NCBI GenBank assembly: GCA_028280455.1
Contig: JANQLT010000211.1
Span: forward strand, 1 to 64,000
Length of the DNA: 64,000 bases
DNA from: Kiloniellales bacterium
GTDB taxonomy: Bacteria; Pseudomonadota; Alphaproteobacteria; Kiloniellales; JAKSDN01
Direction: 5' to 3'
In this document: piece by piece, positions 1 through 10,165 of the stretch
Position numbering within the stretch: position 1 is the first letter of the stretch
How the letters are laid out: the number at the start of each line of letters is the position of its first letter
The notes under the pieces: generated by a model
What the model saw: the letters and a program-made list of their open reading frames with translations, nothing else
The model's database searches: none
Told to the model about the DNA's origin: nothing
Made by a program: the position numbers and the translations under genes

Positions 1-225
<225 letters not shown>

Positions 226-249
226 GGCCGTGCCGCCGCCCACCCGACG

Positions 250-1566
250 ATGACTCCGGCGGCGCGGGTCCAAACGGCCATCGAGATCCTGGAGCGCGTC
301 GAGAGCGACGCGCGGCCGGCCGACCAGGTGGTCACCGGCATGCTGCGCGGCCGGCGCTACATCGGCTCGAAGGACCGTCGCGCCATCAACGCCCTGGTCT
401 ACGACACACTTCGTAGCAAGGCGCGCCTCGACTGGTGGCTGGCGCGGGCCGGCGCGCCGCCGGCCGAGGCGCCGGCCGCGCGGCCTCGGCTTCGGCTCCT
501 GGCCTTGCAGGCCCTCGGCCCGGACGGCCAGCCGGCCGAGGCGCTGTTCGACGGCAGCCCCTACGGCCCGCTGCCGCTCTCGGCCGAGGAGGCGGCGCTG
601 GCCGCCGCGCTGAGCGGTTGCGGCCTGGACCACCCCGAGCAGCCCCCCGCCGTGCGCGCCGAGCTGCCGGACTGGCTGCATGCCCGCTTCGAGGCGGCGC
701 TCGGCGCGGCCTGCGAGAGCGAGCTGGCGGCGCTGCGCCGGGAGGCGCCGCTCGACCTGCGTGTGAATACGCTGAAGGCCACGCGGGCCGAGGCCGTGGA
801 GGCCTTGCGGGCCGAGTCTATCGACGCCGTGGCGACGCCCTGGTCGCCGGTCGGCCTGCGCTTGTCGGGCCGCCGGGCGCTGCCGGCGACCCGCGCTTTC
901 CGCGACGGCCTGGTCGAGGTCCAGGACGAGGCCTCGCAACTGGCCGCCCTGCTGGTCGAGGCCGAACCCGGCATGGCCGTGGCCGATCTCTGCGCCGGCG
1001 CCGGCGGCAAGACCCTGGCCCTGGCCGCGGCCATGGCCGGCCGCGGCCGGCTGGTCGCGCTGGACCGGGACCCCGAGCGCCTGGCGCGCGCCGCGCCCCG
1101 GCTGGCGCGGGCCGGCGTCACCTGCGTCGAGCAGCGGGTCCTCTCGGACGGCGCCGACGCCTGGCTGGCCGCCGAGGCCGGTGCCTTCGACCGGGTCCTG
1201 GTCGACGCGCCCTGCAGCGGCGCCGGCGCCTGGCGCCGCAACCCCGACGCCCGCTGGCGACTCACCGAGGCCGCGTGCGACGCCATGACGACCCTGCAGG
1301 CCGAGATCCTGCAGAGTGCCGCCGGCCTGGTGCGGCCCGGCGGCCGGCTGATCTATGCCACCTGCTCGCTGCTGGCGGAGGAGAACGAACGCCAGGTCGA
1401 GGCCTTCCTGGCGGCGCAACCCGACTTTGCCCTCTTGCCCTACGGCCCGATCTGGCAAGACCGACTGGGCCAAGCGCCGCCGGATGCGGCGCCCAGCCTG
1501 ACCTTGACGCCGGCGCGCCACGGCACGGACGGCTTCTTCGTCGCGATCCTCGAGCGGCGGCCATGA
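250..1566 (+). CDS. RsmB/NOP-family rRNA (cytosine-5) methyltransferase
   Basis: A 438-residue SAM-dependent RNA m5C methyltransferase, most likely acting on 16S rRNA. The first 75 residues or so form a NusB-like helical RNA-binding region, as in RsmB. The SAM-binding motif DLCAGAGGKT is at 246-255, and the two catalytic cysteines are in DAPCSG (C322) and ATCSL (C372), the arrangement of the RsmB/NOP2 group. The ATG is 24 bases after the guaB stop, so the two may be cotranscribed. Its stop overlaps the next start (ATGA). The family is clear; which cytosine it methylates is inferred from the NusB-like domain. Confidence 0.9.
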   Translation: MTPAARVQTAIEILERVESDARPADQVVTGMLRGRRYIGSKDRRAINALVYDTLRSKARLDWWLARAGAPPAEAPAARPRLRLLALQALGPDGQPAEALFDGSPYGPLPLSAEEAALAAALSGCGLDHPEQPPAVRAELPDWLHARFEAALGAACESELAALRREAPLDLRVNTLKATRAEAVEALRAESIDAVATPWSPVGLRLSGRRALPATRAFRDGLVEVQDEASQLAALLVEAEPGMAVADLCAGAGGKTLALAAAMAGRGRLVALDRDPERLARAAPRLARAGVTCVEQRVLSDGADAWLAAEAGAFDRVLVDAPCSGAGAWRRNPDARWRLTEAACDAMTTLQAEILQSAAGLVRPGGRLIYATCSLLAEENERQVEAFLAAQPDFALLPYGPIWQDRLGQAPPDAAPSLTLTPARHGTDGFFVAILERRP

Positions 1567-2123
1567 CCGGCGTCACCGTCAGGCCGGCCGCGCCGGGCGA
1601 TGCCGAAGCCCTGCCGGCGCTCCACGTGGCGGCCTGGGAGGCGGCCTATCGCGGCGTGATCCCCGACGCGGCGATGGCCCGCAACGACCTCGAGAACTGC
1701 CGGCTGATGTGGCGCGGCCTGCTGGTCGAGGCCGAGCGGCCGCCGATGGTCGACGTCGCGCTGCTCGCGAGCGGGTCGGCGGGCGAGGGGAGCCTCGCCG
1801 GCTTCGTCTGGTCTCGCCTGGTCGAGCAGGGCGAGGCCGCCTTCGACTCCGAGGTCGTCGCCCTCAACATCCATCCGGACCACTGGCGCCGCGGCATCGG
1901 CCGGCGCCTCATGGCGACCGCCGCCGGGCGCCTTTCTGCCCTGGGGGCGCAGAGCGTCTATCTTTGGGTCTTTCGGGAAAACTTGCCGGCCCGGGCCTTC
2001 TATGACTCGCTGGAAGGGCGTATCGTGGAACAGGACGAACATCGCTACGGAGACGTCCTGGTGCCGACGATCGCCTACGCCTGGAAACCCCTGAGCCGGC
2101 TCCTGGCCGCCGCGCGGCCGTGA
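1563..2123 (+). CDS. GNAT-family N-acetyltransferase (first of a tandem pair)
   Basis: A 186-residue acetyl-CoA-dependent acetyltransferase of unknown substrate. The start is the ATG overlapping the stop of the rRNA methyltransferase (ATGA), which indicates translational coupling. The reading frame stays open far upstream of this ATG, but that part is only the shifted reading of the preceding gene. GNAT features are the N-terminal RPAAPGDAEAL strand and helix, the LNIHPDHWRRGIGRRLM acetyl-CoA loop, and the ENLPARAFYDSLEG segment near the C-terminus. It resembles the next gene, especially in the N-terminal H-x2-W-x2-A-Y-x-G-x-I-x-D block. Confidence 0.85.
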   Translation: MTGVTVRPAAPGDAEALPALHVAAWEAAYRGVIPDAAMARNDLENCRLMWRGLLVEAERPPMVDVALLASGSAGEGSLAGFVWSRLVEQGEAAFDSEVVALNIHPDHWRRGIGRRLMATAAGRLSALGAQSVYLWVFRENLPARAFYDSLEGRIVEQDEHRYGDVLVPTIAYAWKPLSRLLAAARP

Positions 2124-2153
2124 CCCGCACGCTCTCTTGACCGGCAGCGCCCC

Positions 2154-2738
2154 ATGACGGGCAGCGCTGTTGCGATCCGCCCGGCGCGCTTGGCCGATGC
2201 CCCCGGCATCGCGGCGGTCCACGTCGAGACCTGGCGGGCCGCCTATGCCGGCATCATCGGCGACGACTATCTGGTCGGCCTCGACCCCGCCGCGCAGACC
2301 CTGACCTGGCGCCGCTGGATCCTCGCGTCGGGCTCGGGCGACGGCGTGCTGGTGGCCGAGGCCGGCGGCCGGCAGGGCGGCGAGATCGTCGGCTTCGGCA
2401 GCGTCGGGCGCCGGCGCTCGGTGACGCTGCCCTACGCCGGCGAGGTCTATACGCTCTACGTGACGGTCGACTGGCAGGGCCGCGGCCTCGGCCGACGCCT
2501 GCTCGGCGGGCTCTTCGAGCGCCTGGTCAAGGCCGGCTGCGAATCGGCCTTCCTCTGGGTGCTGAGCGAGAACCCCTCGCGCTTCTTCTACGAGGCCCAG
2601 GCCGGCCGGCCGGTGGCCAAGCGGCAGGAGCCCTTCAACGGCGTCCTGCTCGACGAGACCGCCTATGCCTGGCCCGATCTGACCGGCTGGCTGGCGGCGC
2701 AGACCCAGTCCTCCGACCCGCCGCGCAGCCCCGGCTGA
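2154..2738 (+). CDS. GNAT-family N-acetyltransferase (second of a tandem pair)
   Basis: A 194-residue GNAT acetyltransferase with the core RPARLADAPGIAAVHVETW at the N-terminus and the pyrophosphate loop VDWQGRGLGRRLL. It shares the N-terminal block and the C-terminal ENPSRFFYEAQAG segment with the preceding gene, so the two look like an old tandem duplication. The spacing of 30 bases and same direction suggest one transcript with the methyltransferase. The substrate cannot be read from the sequence. The ATG is chosen because the RPA core begins seven residues after it. Confidence 0.85.
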   Translation: MTGSAVAIRPARLADAPGIAAVHVETWRAAYAGIIGDDYLVGLDPAAQTLTWRRWILASGSGDGVLVAEAGGRQGGEIVGFGSVGRRRSVTLPYAGEVYTLYVTVDWQGRGLGRRLLGGLFERLVKAGCESAFLWVLSENPSRFFYEAQAGRPVAKRQEPFNGVLLDETAYAWPDLTGWLAAQTQSSDPPRSPG

Positions 2739-2743
2739 CCTCT

Positions 2744-3142
2744 ATGAAGATCGACGGCGGCTGCCACTGCGGGGCTCTGCGCTACGAGGCCGATATCGAG
2801 CCCGAGCGGGTGATCATCTGCCACTGCACGGACTGCCAGATCATGTCCGGCAGCGCCTACCGGACCGTGGCCTTCACCCGCCCCGACGGCTTTCGCCTGC
2901 TGAGCGGCGCGATCAAGACCTACGTCAAGACGGCCGACAGCGGCAACCGCCGCGCCATGGGCTTCTGCCCGGACTGCGGCACGCACCTTTACGCCACCAG
3001 CATCGACGAAGGGCCGAAGGTCTACGGCCTGCGAGTCGGCACCAGCAACCAGCGCGACAGGCTCGTGCCCAAGGCCCAGTGCTGGTGCGACTCGGCGCTC
3101 GACTGGTCCCAGAGCATCCGGACGATCGAGAAGGTCAGCTAG
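2744..3142 (+). CDS. GFA-family zinc protein (glutathione-dependent formaldehyde-activating enzyme-like)
   Basis: A 132-residue member of the GFA/CENP-V fold. The zinc-binding cysteines are in GGCHCGALRYEA (N-terminus), ICHCTDCQIMSG and FCPDCGTHLYA. The family is named after a proposed glutathione/formaldehyde adduct-forming enzyme, but most members have no proven activity, so the function stays open. It follows the acetyltransferase by five bases and precedes guaA by 73 bases. It probably ends the transcript that starts upstream, because a promoter-like sequence lies before guaA. Confidence 0.82.
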   Translation: MKIDGGCHCGALRYEADIEPERVIICHCTDCQIMSGSAYRTVAFTRPDGFRLLSGAIKTYVKTADSGNRRAMGFCPDCGTHLYATSIDEGPKVYGLRVGTSNQRDRLVPKAQCWCDSALDWSQSIRTIEKVS

Positions 3143-3175
3143 CGCCTGTTCCGCACGGGCGGCCGGACGAATCGG

Positions 3176-3204
3176 TTGATTTTGCCCCCGGCCCCCTCTA
3201 AGCC
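3176..3204 (+). promoter_or_regulatory. Candidate sigma-70 promoter for guaA
   Basis: TTGATT at 3176-3181 is followed by TCTAAG at 3197-3202, or TAAGCC at 3199-3204 with a 17-base spacer. It lies 12-40 bases before the guaA ATG in the 73-base gap after the GFA gene. The -10 is weak, so this is a suggestion only. Confidence 0.3.
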
Positions 3205-3215
3205 GGCGGCAACGC

Positions 3216-4763
<1,548 letters not shown>

Positions 4764-4814
4764 GCGGAACGGTCGGCGGATGGCCGGTCGGAGGCAGTCG
4801 GCACGATTGCGGCG

Positions 4815-5777
4815 CTACGCCGGTGATCGCAGCGACTCCGCGAAGCACATGACCTCCCACGCGAGCCTCTTTCGCTCGGCCGGTCCCTTCATGATCGTGT
4901 CGGCGAAGGTCACGGGCGTCGGATAGGCGCCGGCGTCGGTGCCCGAAGCGTCTCGGACATCGGCGACGAAGCCGTCGATCAGCGCGCCGTAGTGCTGCGC
5001 CACGGTGAGCGGACTCGGCGCGTGGCCGAGCTCGCGCATGATCTTGTCGGCGGGGCCCTTGATCGCCCGGCCGCCGACGATCGGCGTGACGGCCACCACC
5101 GGCGCCTCTGCCGCAGCGACGGCTTGCCTCAGATCGGGAACCGCCAGCATGGGATCGACGCTGAGGTAGGGATTCGAAGGACAGATGACGACCGCCGTCA
5201 GGGCGTCGCTCGAGAGCGCCTCCAGGACCGCCGCGGTGGGCTGAGCGGTCTCCGCGCCTTCGAAGTGCAGCCCTCGAATTCTCGGGGCGCAGCGCTCCCG
5301 GACGAAGTAGTGCTGAAAGGCCAAGCTTCCTTGGTCGCTTTCCACGACCGTTCGCACCGACGCGTCGCTCATGGGCAGGATGCGGGCGCGGACCCCGAGC
5401 TTTCGGCAGAGACCCTCGGTGACGCTGCTCAGGCTCTCGCCGGCCGCGAGGCGGCGGGTTCGCTCGATGTGGGTCGCGAGGTCGAGATCGCCAAGCTGAA
5501 ACCAGGTTTCGCCGCCGAGCTCACCGAGGGCTTCCATGAAGCGCCAGCTCTCGCCGCGCCGGCCCCAGCCGCGCTCCGGATCGTCGAGCTCGGCGAGCGC
5601 ATAGGTTACCGAGTCGATGTCCGGCGAGATGTGCAGCCCCAAATGCTCGAAATCGTCGCCGGTGTTGACGACGATCGCGAGCTCGCCGTCCGCGAGAAGG
5701 CGGCTCAGCCCATAGGCCAGCTTGGCGCCGCCGACGCCGCCGCAGAGGGCGACGACCTTGGTCGCTTGCCCGGTCAT
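4815..5777 (-). CDS. cofD: 2-phospho-L-lactate transferase, F420 biosynthesis
   Basis: A 320-residue CofD/FbiA that joins the activated phosphoenol-type or phospholactyl-type side chain to the deazaflavin FO, giving F420-0 or dehydro-F420-0. Motifs are the N-terminal GGVGGAKLAYG (13-23), NTGDDFEHLGLHISPD (38-53), CPSNPYLSVDP (199-209) and TPIVGGRAIKGPADK (231-245), all in CofD order. The ATG at 5777 overlaps the cofE stop (ATGA), so the frame upstream belongs to a shadow of cofE. It forms a minus-strand operon with cofE and an F420:NADP oxidoreductase, divergent from the hyu operon. Confidence 0.95.
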   Translation of the reverse strand: MTGQATKVVALCGGVGGAKLAYGLSRLLADGELAIVVNTGDDFEHLGLHISPDIDSVTYALAELDDPERGWGRRGESWRFMEALGELGGETWFQLGDLDLATHIERTRRLAAGESLSSVTEGLCRKLGVRARILPMSDASVRTVVESDQGSLAFQHYFVRERCAPRIRGLHFEGAETAQPTAAVLEALSSDALTAVVICPSNPYLSVDPMLAVPDLRQAVAAAEAPVVAVTPIVGGRAIKGPADKIMRELGHAPSPLTVAQHYGALIDGFVADVRDASGTDAGAYPTPVTFADTIMKGPAERKRLAWEVMCFAESLRSPA

Positions 5778-6571
5778 GGGAAGAGGTCGCTCTCCGGGGG
5801 GCGGATGCTCTTGAGCGCTCCCTGGTCGCAGGCCTCCCAATCCAGGCCGCGAAGCAGCACCAGCGGCACGCCTTCGTCGGCCTGACCCATCAAGAGGCCG
5901 GCCGCGGCCGCGATCTCGTCGGCGAAGCCGGTGTCGGTGACCGCCAGGGGGCGGCCGTGCAGGTCCGTGCGACCGCGCAGATCTCGCACGGCCGCCGGCC
6001 CCGCGACGCCGATGGCATGGCCGACGTTGCCCAGGCGCCAGGCCCGCCCGATGCTGTCGCTCATGATGACGCCGAGGCGGCAGCCGAAACGCTCTTCCAG
6101 GGCGGCCCGCAGCCGCCGGCAGGACTCGTCCGGGTTCTCGGGAAGCAACAGCGCGACATCGCCACCGTCCGGGGCGGCCACGTTCGACTGATCGATTCCC
6201 GCGTTGGCCATGACGAAACCGAGGCGATGCCGAACGATGATCAAGCCGGGCCTCTTGCGCATCACGCTCTGGGATTCGGCCAGGATCAAGGTGACCAGGC
6301 GGGCGTCCTTGTCGCACTCCGCGGCCAGGCGCCGTGCTTCGTCCGTGACCGTCACCTCGTCGAGCCGAACCAGGCGGCCTTCCGCCTTCGAGACCACCTT
6401 CTGGGCCACCACGAGGAGGTCGCCCTCTTGGAGCGTCAGATTCGACGCCGAGAGCGCCGTCGAAAAAACCTCCGCCAGGTCGTCGCCGGCCTGGATCAGG
6501 GGAATGCCCGGAACGGCATGGAGGCAGAGGCTGCCCGTGTCGCGCTGCATCGCTGCGCCTTGTCCTCGCAA
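5774..6571 (-). CDS. cofE: Coenzyme F420-0:L-glutamate ligase
   Basis: A 265-residue CofE that adds glutamates to F420-0 using GTP. Visible family motifs are the VPGIPLIQAGDDL start (20-32), GDLLVVAQKVVSKAEGR (50-66), NAGIDQSN (123-130) and the DSIGRAWRLGNVGHAIG segment from 172. The protein ends after the CofE domain; the flavin reductase (nitroreductase-fold) domain that extends mycobacterial FbiB is absent. The start could be the first ATG or the one eight codons later. Seven bases separate it from the upstream oxidoreductase gene. Confidence 0.94.
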   Translation of the reverse strand: MRGQGAAMQRDTGSLCLHAVPGIPLIQAGDDLAEVFSTALSASNLTLQEGDLLVVAQKVVSKAEGRLVRLDEVTVTDEARRLAAECDKDARLVTLILAESQSVMRKRPGLIIVRHRLGFVMANAGIDQSNVAAPDGGDVALLLPENPDESCRRLRAALEERFGCRLGVIMSDSIGRAWRLGNVGHAIGVAGPAAVRDLRGRTDLHGRPLAVTDTGFADEIAAAAGLLMGQADEGVPLVLLRGLDWEACDQGALKSIRPPESDLFP

Positions 6572-6577
6572 GCCCGG

Positions 6578-7234
6578 CTAGCCGAGCCCGGTGATCCGGA
6601 GCCCGGCGCCGCCGGGCACCTTGTAGCGCCGGTTGATGGCGATCAGCACCGAGGTCATGGCCTCCGCCGCCACCGCATTGGCGAGCGGCCCGCCGTGCAG
6701 GCCGCGGAGACCAAGGCGCGTGGTCAGGTCGATCAGGCGCTCCCGGGCGTCCTTGTCGTCGCCGAAGACGAGGATGTCGCAACCCGGATCCCCCTCCGCG
6801 CCGAGCTTTTCCGCCGACAGGTTGTGGAAGGCGGTCACCAAGGCGATCTCCTCGCCGAGGCGCTCGCGCGCGGCCAGCGCGGCGCTGCCGGCCGGCGGGA
6901 GCTGGACCCGGCCGACCTTCGGCGGCATCAGCGGGACGGTGGTGTCGACCACCAGCTTGCCGGCGAGCCGGGGCCCGATCTCGTCGAGGATCGAAGCTTG
7001 ATTGGCGAAGGGCACCGTGACGACGACGATGTCGCCGAGCGCGGCCGCGGCGCTGTTGTCCGTCCCCCGCACCGAGGCATGCGGCATGTCCGCCAGCAGC
7101 GAGGCGGCGGCTTGCTCCGCCCTGGCGCGGTCGCGCGAGCCGATGACGACCTCCAGCCCGGCCCGGGCGCAGCGCCGCGCCAGGCCGCCGCCGAGCGCGC
7201 CGCTGCCGCCGACAATGGCGATGACGTCAGGCAT
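6578..7234 (-). CDS. npdG: NADPH-dependent F420 reductase (F420:NADP+ oxidoreductase), copy 1
   Basis: A 218-residue Fno/NpdG-type enzyme that moves hydride between NADP(H) and F420, here presumably making F420H2 from NADPH. The dinucleotide motif GGSGALGGGLARRCARAG is at 9-26, followed by GSRDRARAE for the NADP phosphate, then VVDTTVPLMPPKVG and a C-terminal MTSVLIAINRRYK typical of the family. AGGAA stands before the ATG. It is the first gene of the npdG-cofE-cofD operon and is divergent from the HutC-type regulator. A second copy lies at 53954-54649. Confidence 0.92.
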   Translation of the reverse strand: MPDVIAIVGGSGALGGGLARRCARAGLEVVIGSRDRARAEQAAASLLADMPHASVRGTDNSAAAALGDIVVVTVPFANQASILDEIGPRLAGKLVVDTTVPLMPPKVGRVQLPPAGSAALAARERLGEEIALVTAFHNLSAEKLGAEGDPGCDILVFGDDKDARERLIDLTTRLGLRGLHGGPLANAVAAEAMTSVLIAINRRYKVPGGAGLRITGLG

Positions 7235-7364
7235 TTCCTTGCTCCATCCCGTGGACTCCGGGCCCCTGGGAACGGCCTGTCAACGGGCTTCAGAGTGCCT
7301 CTCGTCAAAAGTTATAACAACTAAATATTGACAAGTAGGTTAGATCATGTTGATGATAATCTGC
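7235..7364. promoter_or_regulatory. Divergent control region between npdG-cofED and the hyu operon
   Basis: This is the AT-rich spacer of an otherwise GC-rich island. GTTATAAC at 7312-7319 is a perfect 8-base palindrome resembling the GT-(N)TA(N)-AC operators of HutC-type regulators, though its centre is AT rather than TA. On the plus strand TTGACA (7328-7333) and GATGAT (7352-7357) are spaced by 18 bases. This would put transcription start close to the ATG at 7365. No ribosome binding site precedes that ATG, which fits a leaderless message. On the minus strand AGGAA lies just before npdG. Confidence 0.45.
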
Positions 7365-8105
7365 ATGGGCGTTCAGCAACCGCGTTACCTCGATGTCGCC
7401 GCCATGCTGCAGGAAGAGATCGGCACGCTCGCGCCGAATTCCCTGCTGCCCACCGAACAGCAGCTCGCCAAGCGGTTCGGCGTCAGTCGGATAACCGTGC
7501 GCGGCGCCCTGGACCTCCTGGAGCGCAACGGCAGCGTCACCAGGCTGCGCGGCCGGGGCACCGTCGTCAGCCCCGAGAAGGTGACGCGGCATTTCTCGCC
7601 CCTGACCAGCTTCGAGAAGGACATGGAAGGCCAGGGTCGGGCCTTCACCACGGAGATCCTCTTCTACGAGCCCCAAGGGGTGGCGCCCGACTACGTGCGT
7701 GAGCGCCTCGACCTGCCGAGCTCCGGGGAGGCCGGCTGCCTGTCGCTGCTGCGCCTGGTCGACCATCGCGTCGTCAGTCACGAGCTGCGCTACTATCCGC
7801 CGGCCATCGCGGCCAAGCTCGATCCGGACCGGCTGGTCGAGGAGGGCACCTCGGAAGTCCTCGAGTCGATATCCGGCCGCGTGATCACCGACGTGGACTG
7901 GGAGAGCGAGATCGCCGCCGCGCCGACGCAGGTCTCCGAGGCGCTCGGCGTCTCGCCGCGCACGCTGGTCCTGTTGAACGCCTACACCTGGCATCTCGAC
8001 GACGGCACGGCCGGGGAGTCCGGCCTGATCACCTACCGGGTCGACCGCTGCAAGTTCCGCTTCGAGACGACATTCCTCCATGAGGAGGCGAAGGGGCGGC
8101 GATGA
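7365..8105 (+). CDS. GntR-family regulator, HutC/UTRA type
   Basis: A DNA-binding regulator of about 246 residues. The N-terminal winged helix-turn-helix contains LLPTEQQLAKRFGVSRITV and RGALDLLERNGSVTRLRGRGT, the GntR signature; the C-terminal two-thirds is a UTRA ligand-binding domain. I start at the ATG at 7365 (MGVQQPRYLDV); in-frame ATGs at 7347 and 7353 are possible but overlap the likely -10. It overlaps hyuA by four bases, so it is probably the first gene of the operon it controls, with autoregulation through the palindrome upstream. The ligand is likely a pathway substrate or intermediate. Confidence 0.85.
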   Translation: MGVQQPRYLDVAAMLQEEIGTLAPNSLLPTEQQLAKRFGVSRITVRGALDLLERNGSVTRLRGRGTVVSPEKVTRHFSPLTSFEKDMEGQGRAFTTEILFYEPQGVAPDYVRERLDLPSSGEAGCLSLLRLVDHRVVSHELRYYPPAIAAKLDPDRLVEEGTSEVLESISGRVITDVDWESEIAAAPTQVSEALGVSPRTLVLLNAYTWHLDDGTAGESGLITYRVDRCKFRFETTFLHEEAKGRR

Positions 8106-10165
8106 GCGCGATCCGCATGGGAGTCGACATCGGCGGCACCTTCACGGACATCACCGTCCTGGAGGAGGAGAGCGGCCGGGTCTCCATCGCCAAGGTGCCG
8201 AGCCGACGCGGGGATCCGGCGGGCGCTCTGATCGAGGCGGTCGAGCGCGGCCTGGCTGAGGCCGGCGCCGATCGGGACTCCGTGACGCTCCTCGTCCATG
8301 GCTCGACTCTCGTCACCAACGCGGTCCTCGAGAACAAGCTGCCGCCGACCTCGCTGCTGACGACCGAAGGCTTCCGCGATGTCCTGGAGATCGGCCGGCA
8401 TTTCCGCCCCGACATGTACGACCTCTTGCAGGACGTGCCCCGGCCCGTCGTGCCGCGCGACCGGCGCTTCTGCGTCGCCGAGCGCACGGCGCCGGACGGC
8501 GAGCTCCTGCTGGAGCCGCGGCGCGAAGCGGTCGAAGCCCTGTTCGACGATCTGCGCGCCGATGGAGTCGAGGCTGTCGCGGTCTGTTTCCTCAACTCCT
8601 ACGTCAATCCGGCCAACGAGGCGGCGGTGCGCGATTGGCTGCGCCAGGGCCTGAAGGGCGTCGAGGTCTCCGCCTCCTGCGACGTTTGCCGCGAGATCCG
8701 CGAGTACGAGCGCATGAGCACCGTGGCGCTCAACGCCGCCGCCATGCCCTTGGTCGCGAAGTACCTCGAGGAGATCGCACCGCGTGTCAGCGCCGTCTTG
8801 CCGAAGGCGAAGCTCTTGCTGATGCAGTCCAGCGGCGGCTCGCTGACCGTCGCGGCGGCGCGCGACTATCCGGTCCGCATGGTCACCTCGGGCCCGGCGG
8901 GCGGCGCCTTGGCTGTCCAGCGATTGGGCCGCGCCACCGAGGTCGAGCATCTGCTCGGCGTCGACATGGGCGGCACCAGCACCGATATCTGCCTGATCAG
9001 TGGCGGCGAGTTGCGCATGACGACCGAGGGCGAGATCTCCGGCCGGCCGATCAAGCTGCCGATGATCGAGATCAACACCATCGGCGCCGGCGCCGGCTCC
9101 ATTGCCTGGCTCGACGCCGCGAACGGGCTTCATGTCGGGCCGCGAAGCGCCGGTGCCGAGCCGGGGCCCGTCGCCTACGGGCAGGGCGGCACGGAGCCGA
9201 CCGTCACCGACGCGAACCTCGTCTTGGGCCGGCTCCATCCCGAGCGCTTCGCCGCCGGCCTGAAGCACCTCGATGTCGAGGCGGCGCGCCGGGCCATCGA
9301 GGAGAAGATCGGCGCGCCGCTCGGTCACAGCCTGGAGCAGGCGGCCGCGGGGATCATTCGCATCGCCAACGCCAACATGGAGCGCGCGGTGCGGGTGAGC
9401 TCGGCCGAGAAAGGCTATGACCCGCGCGACATCACGCTTGTCGCCTTCGGTGGGGCAGGCCCGATGCACGCGGCGGCCTTGGCCAAAGCGGTCGGCATTC
9501 CGACGGTCATGGTGCCCGAGCAGCCCGGCGTGTTCTCGGCCGTCGGCTTGGTCATGGCGGACATCCGCCACGACTTCGTGCAGACCCGGGTGTTGCGCGG
9601 CGAAGAGATCACCGCCGAAGCCATCGCGCCGCTGTTCGAGGGGCTCGAAGCTCAAGCGCAAGAAGCGCTGGCGCAGGACGGCGTCGACGACGGTCGCCGA
9701 GAGATCCGGCGCCTGGCGGACTTGCGCTATCTGGGCCAGGCCTATGAGGTCAGTGTTCCTCTCGCGGCAGGCCCGCTCGACCGCTCGGCGGTCGATGCCT
9801 TGGTCGATCAGTTCCATGTCCTGCATCGGCAGCTCTACGCCCATAGCCATCCGAGCAAGCCGGTGGAGTTCGTCAGCGCGCGCGTGGCGGCCATCGGCCT
9901 GCTCGAGGCACCGAGGCCTCAGCGGCGTGCCGGCAACGGCGCCGATCCGGCGGCCATGGACAGGCGGCCCGTCTATTTCGAAGAGGCCGAGGCCTTCGTT
10001 GAGACCCCCGTGTTCAATCGGTTGGACCTCGGGCCGGGCTCTGAGCTGACCGGACCCGCCATCGTCGAGCAGGTCGATAGCACGATCGTCATTCACCCCG
10101 GTCAGAGCGCACGCTCGGACGACTACGGCAACCTGCTGATCTCCATGGCAGGAGCAAACCCATGA
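8102..10165 (+). CDS. hyuA: Hydantoinase/oxoprolinase family subunit A
   Basis: A 687-residue member of the HyuA family, the ATP-binding half of ATP-dependent cyclic-amide hydrolases and related carboxylases (N-methylhydantoinase, 5-oxoprolinase, acetophenone carboxylase). The phosphate-binding GVDIGGTFTDITVLE is at the N-terminus, VHGSTLVTNAVLE follows, and a second ATPase-like segment GVDMGGTSTDICLISGG sits mid-protein. AFGGAGPMHAAALA is the usual C-terminal marker. It overlaps both neighbours by ATGA. With HyuB next door it should form a two-subunit enzyme opening a cyclic amide or ureide, but substrate cannot be assigned within this family from sequence. Confidence 0.92.
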   Translation: MSAIRMGVDIGGTFTDITVLEEESGRVSIAKVPSRRGDPAGALIEAVERGLAEAGADRDSVTLLVHGSTLVTNAVLENKLPPTSLLTTEGFRDVLEIGRHFRPDMYDLLQDVPRPVVPRDRRFCVAERTAPDGELLLEPRREAVEALFDDLRADGVEAVAVCFLNSYVNPANEAAVRDWLRQGLKGVEVSASCDVCREIREYERMSTVALNAAAMPLVAKYLEEIAPRVSAVLPKAKLLLMQSSGGSLTVAAARDYPVRMVTSGPAGGALAVQRLGRATEVEHLLGVDMGGTSTDICLISGGELRMTTEGEISGRPIKLPMIEINTIGAGAGSIAWLDAANGLHVGPRSAGAEPGPVAYGQGGTEPTVTDANLVLGRLHPERFAAGLKHLDVEAARRAIEEKIGAPLGHSLEQAAAGIIRIANANMERAVRVSSAEKGYDPRDITLVAFGGAGPMHAAALAKAVGIPTVMVPEQPGVFSAVGLVMADIRHDFVQTRVLRGEEITAEAIAPLFEGLEAQAQEALAQDGVDDGRREIRRLADLRYLGQAYEVSVPLAAGPLDRSAVDALVDQFHVLHRQLYAHSHPSKPVEFVSARVAAIGLLEAPRPQRRAGNGADPAAMDRRPVYFEEAEAFVETPVFNRLDLGPGSELTGPAIVEQVDSTIVIHPGQSARSDDYGNLLISMAGANP

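Noticed and set aside
435-1562. Upstream extension of the first GNAT gene
   Set aside because: The translation is Arg/Gly/Ala-rich and is simply the shifted reading of the methyltransferase gene; the GNAT fold begins at 1563.
5778-6782. Upstream extension of cofD on the minus strand
   Set aside because: It overlaps cofE in another frame and has no domain; CofD normally starts at the GGVGGAK region.
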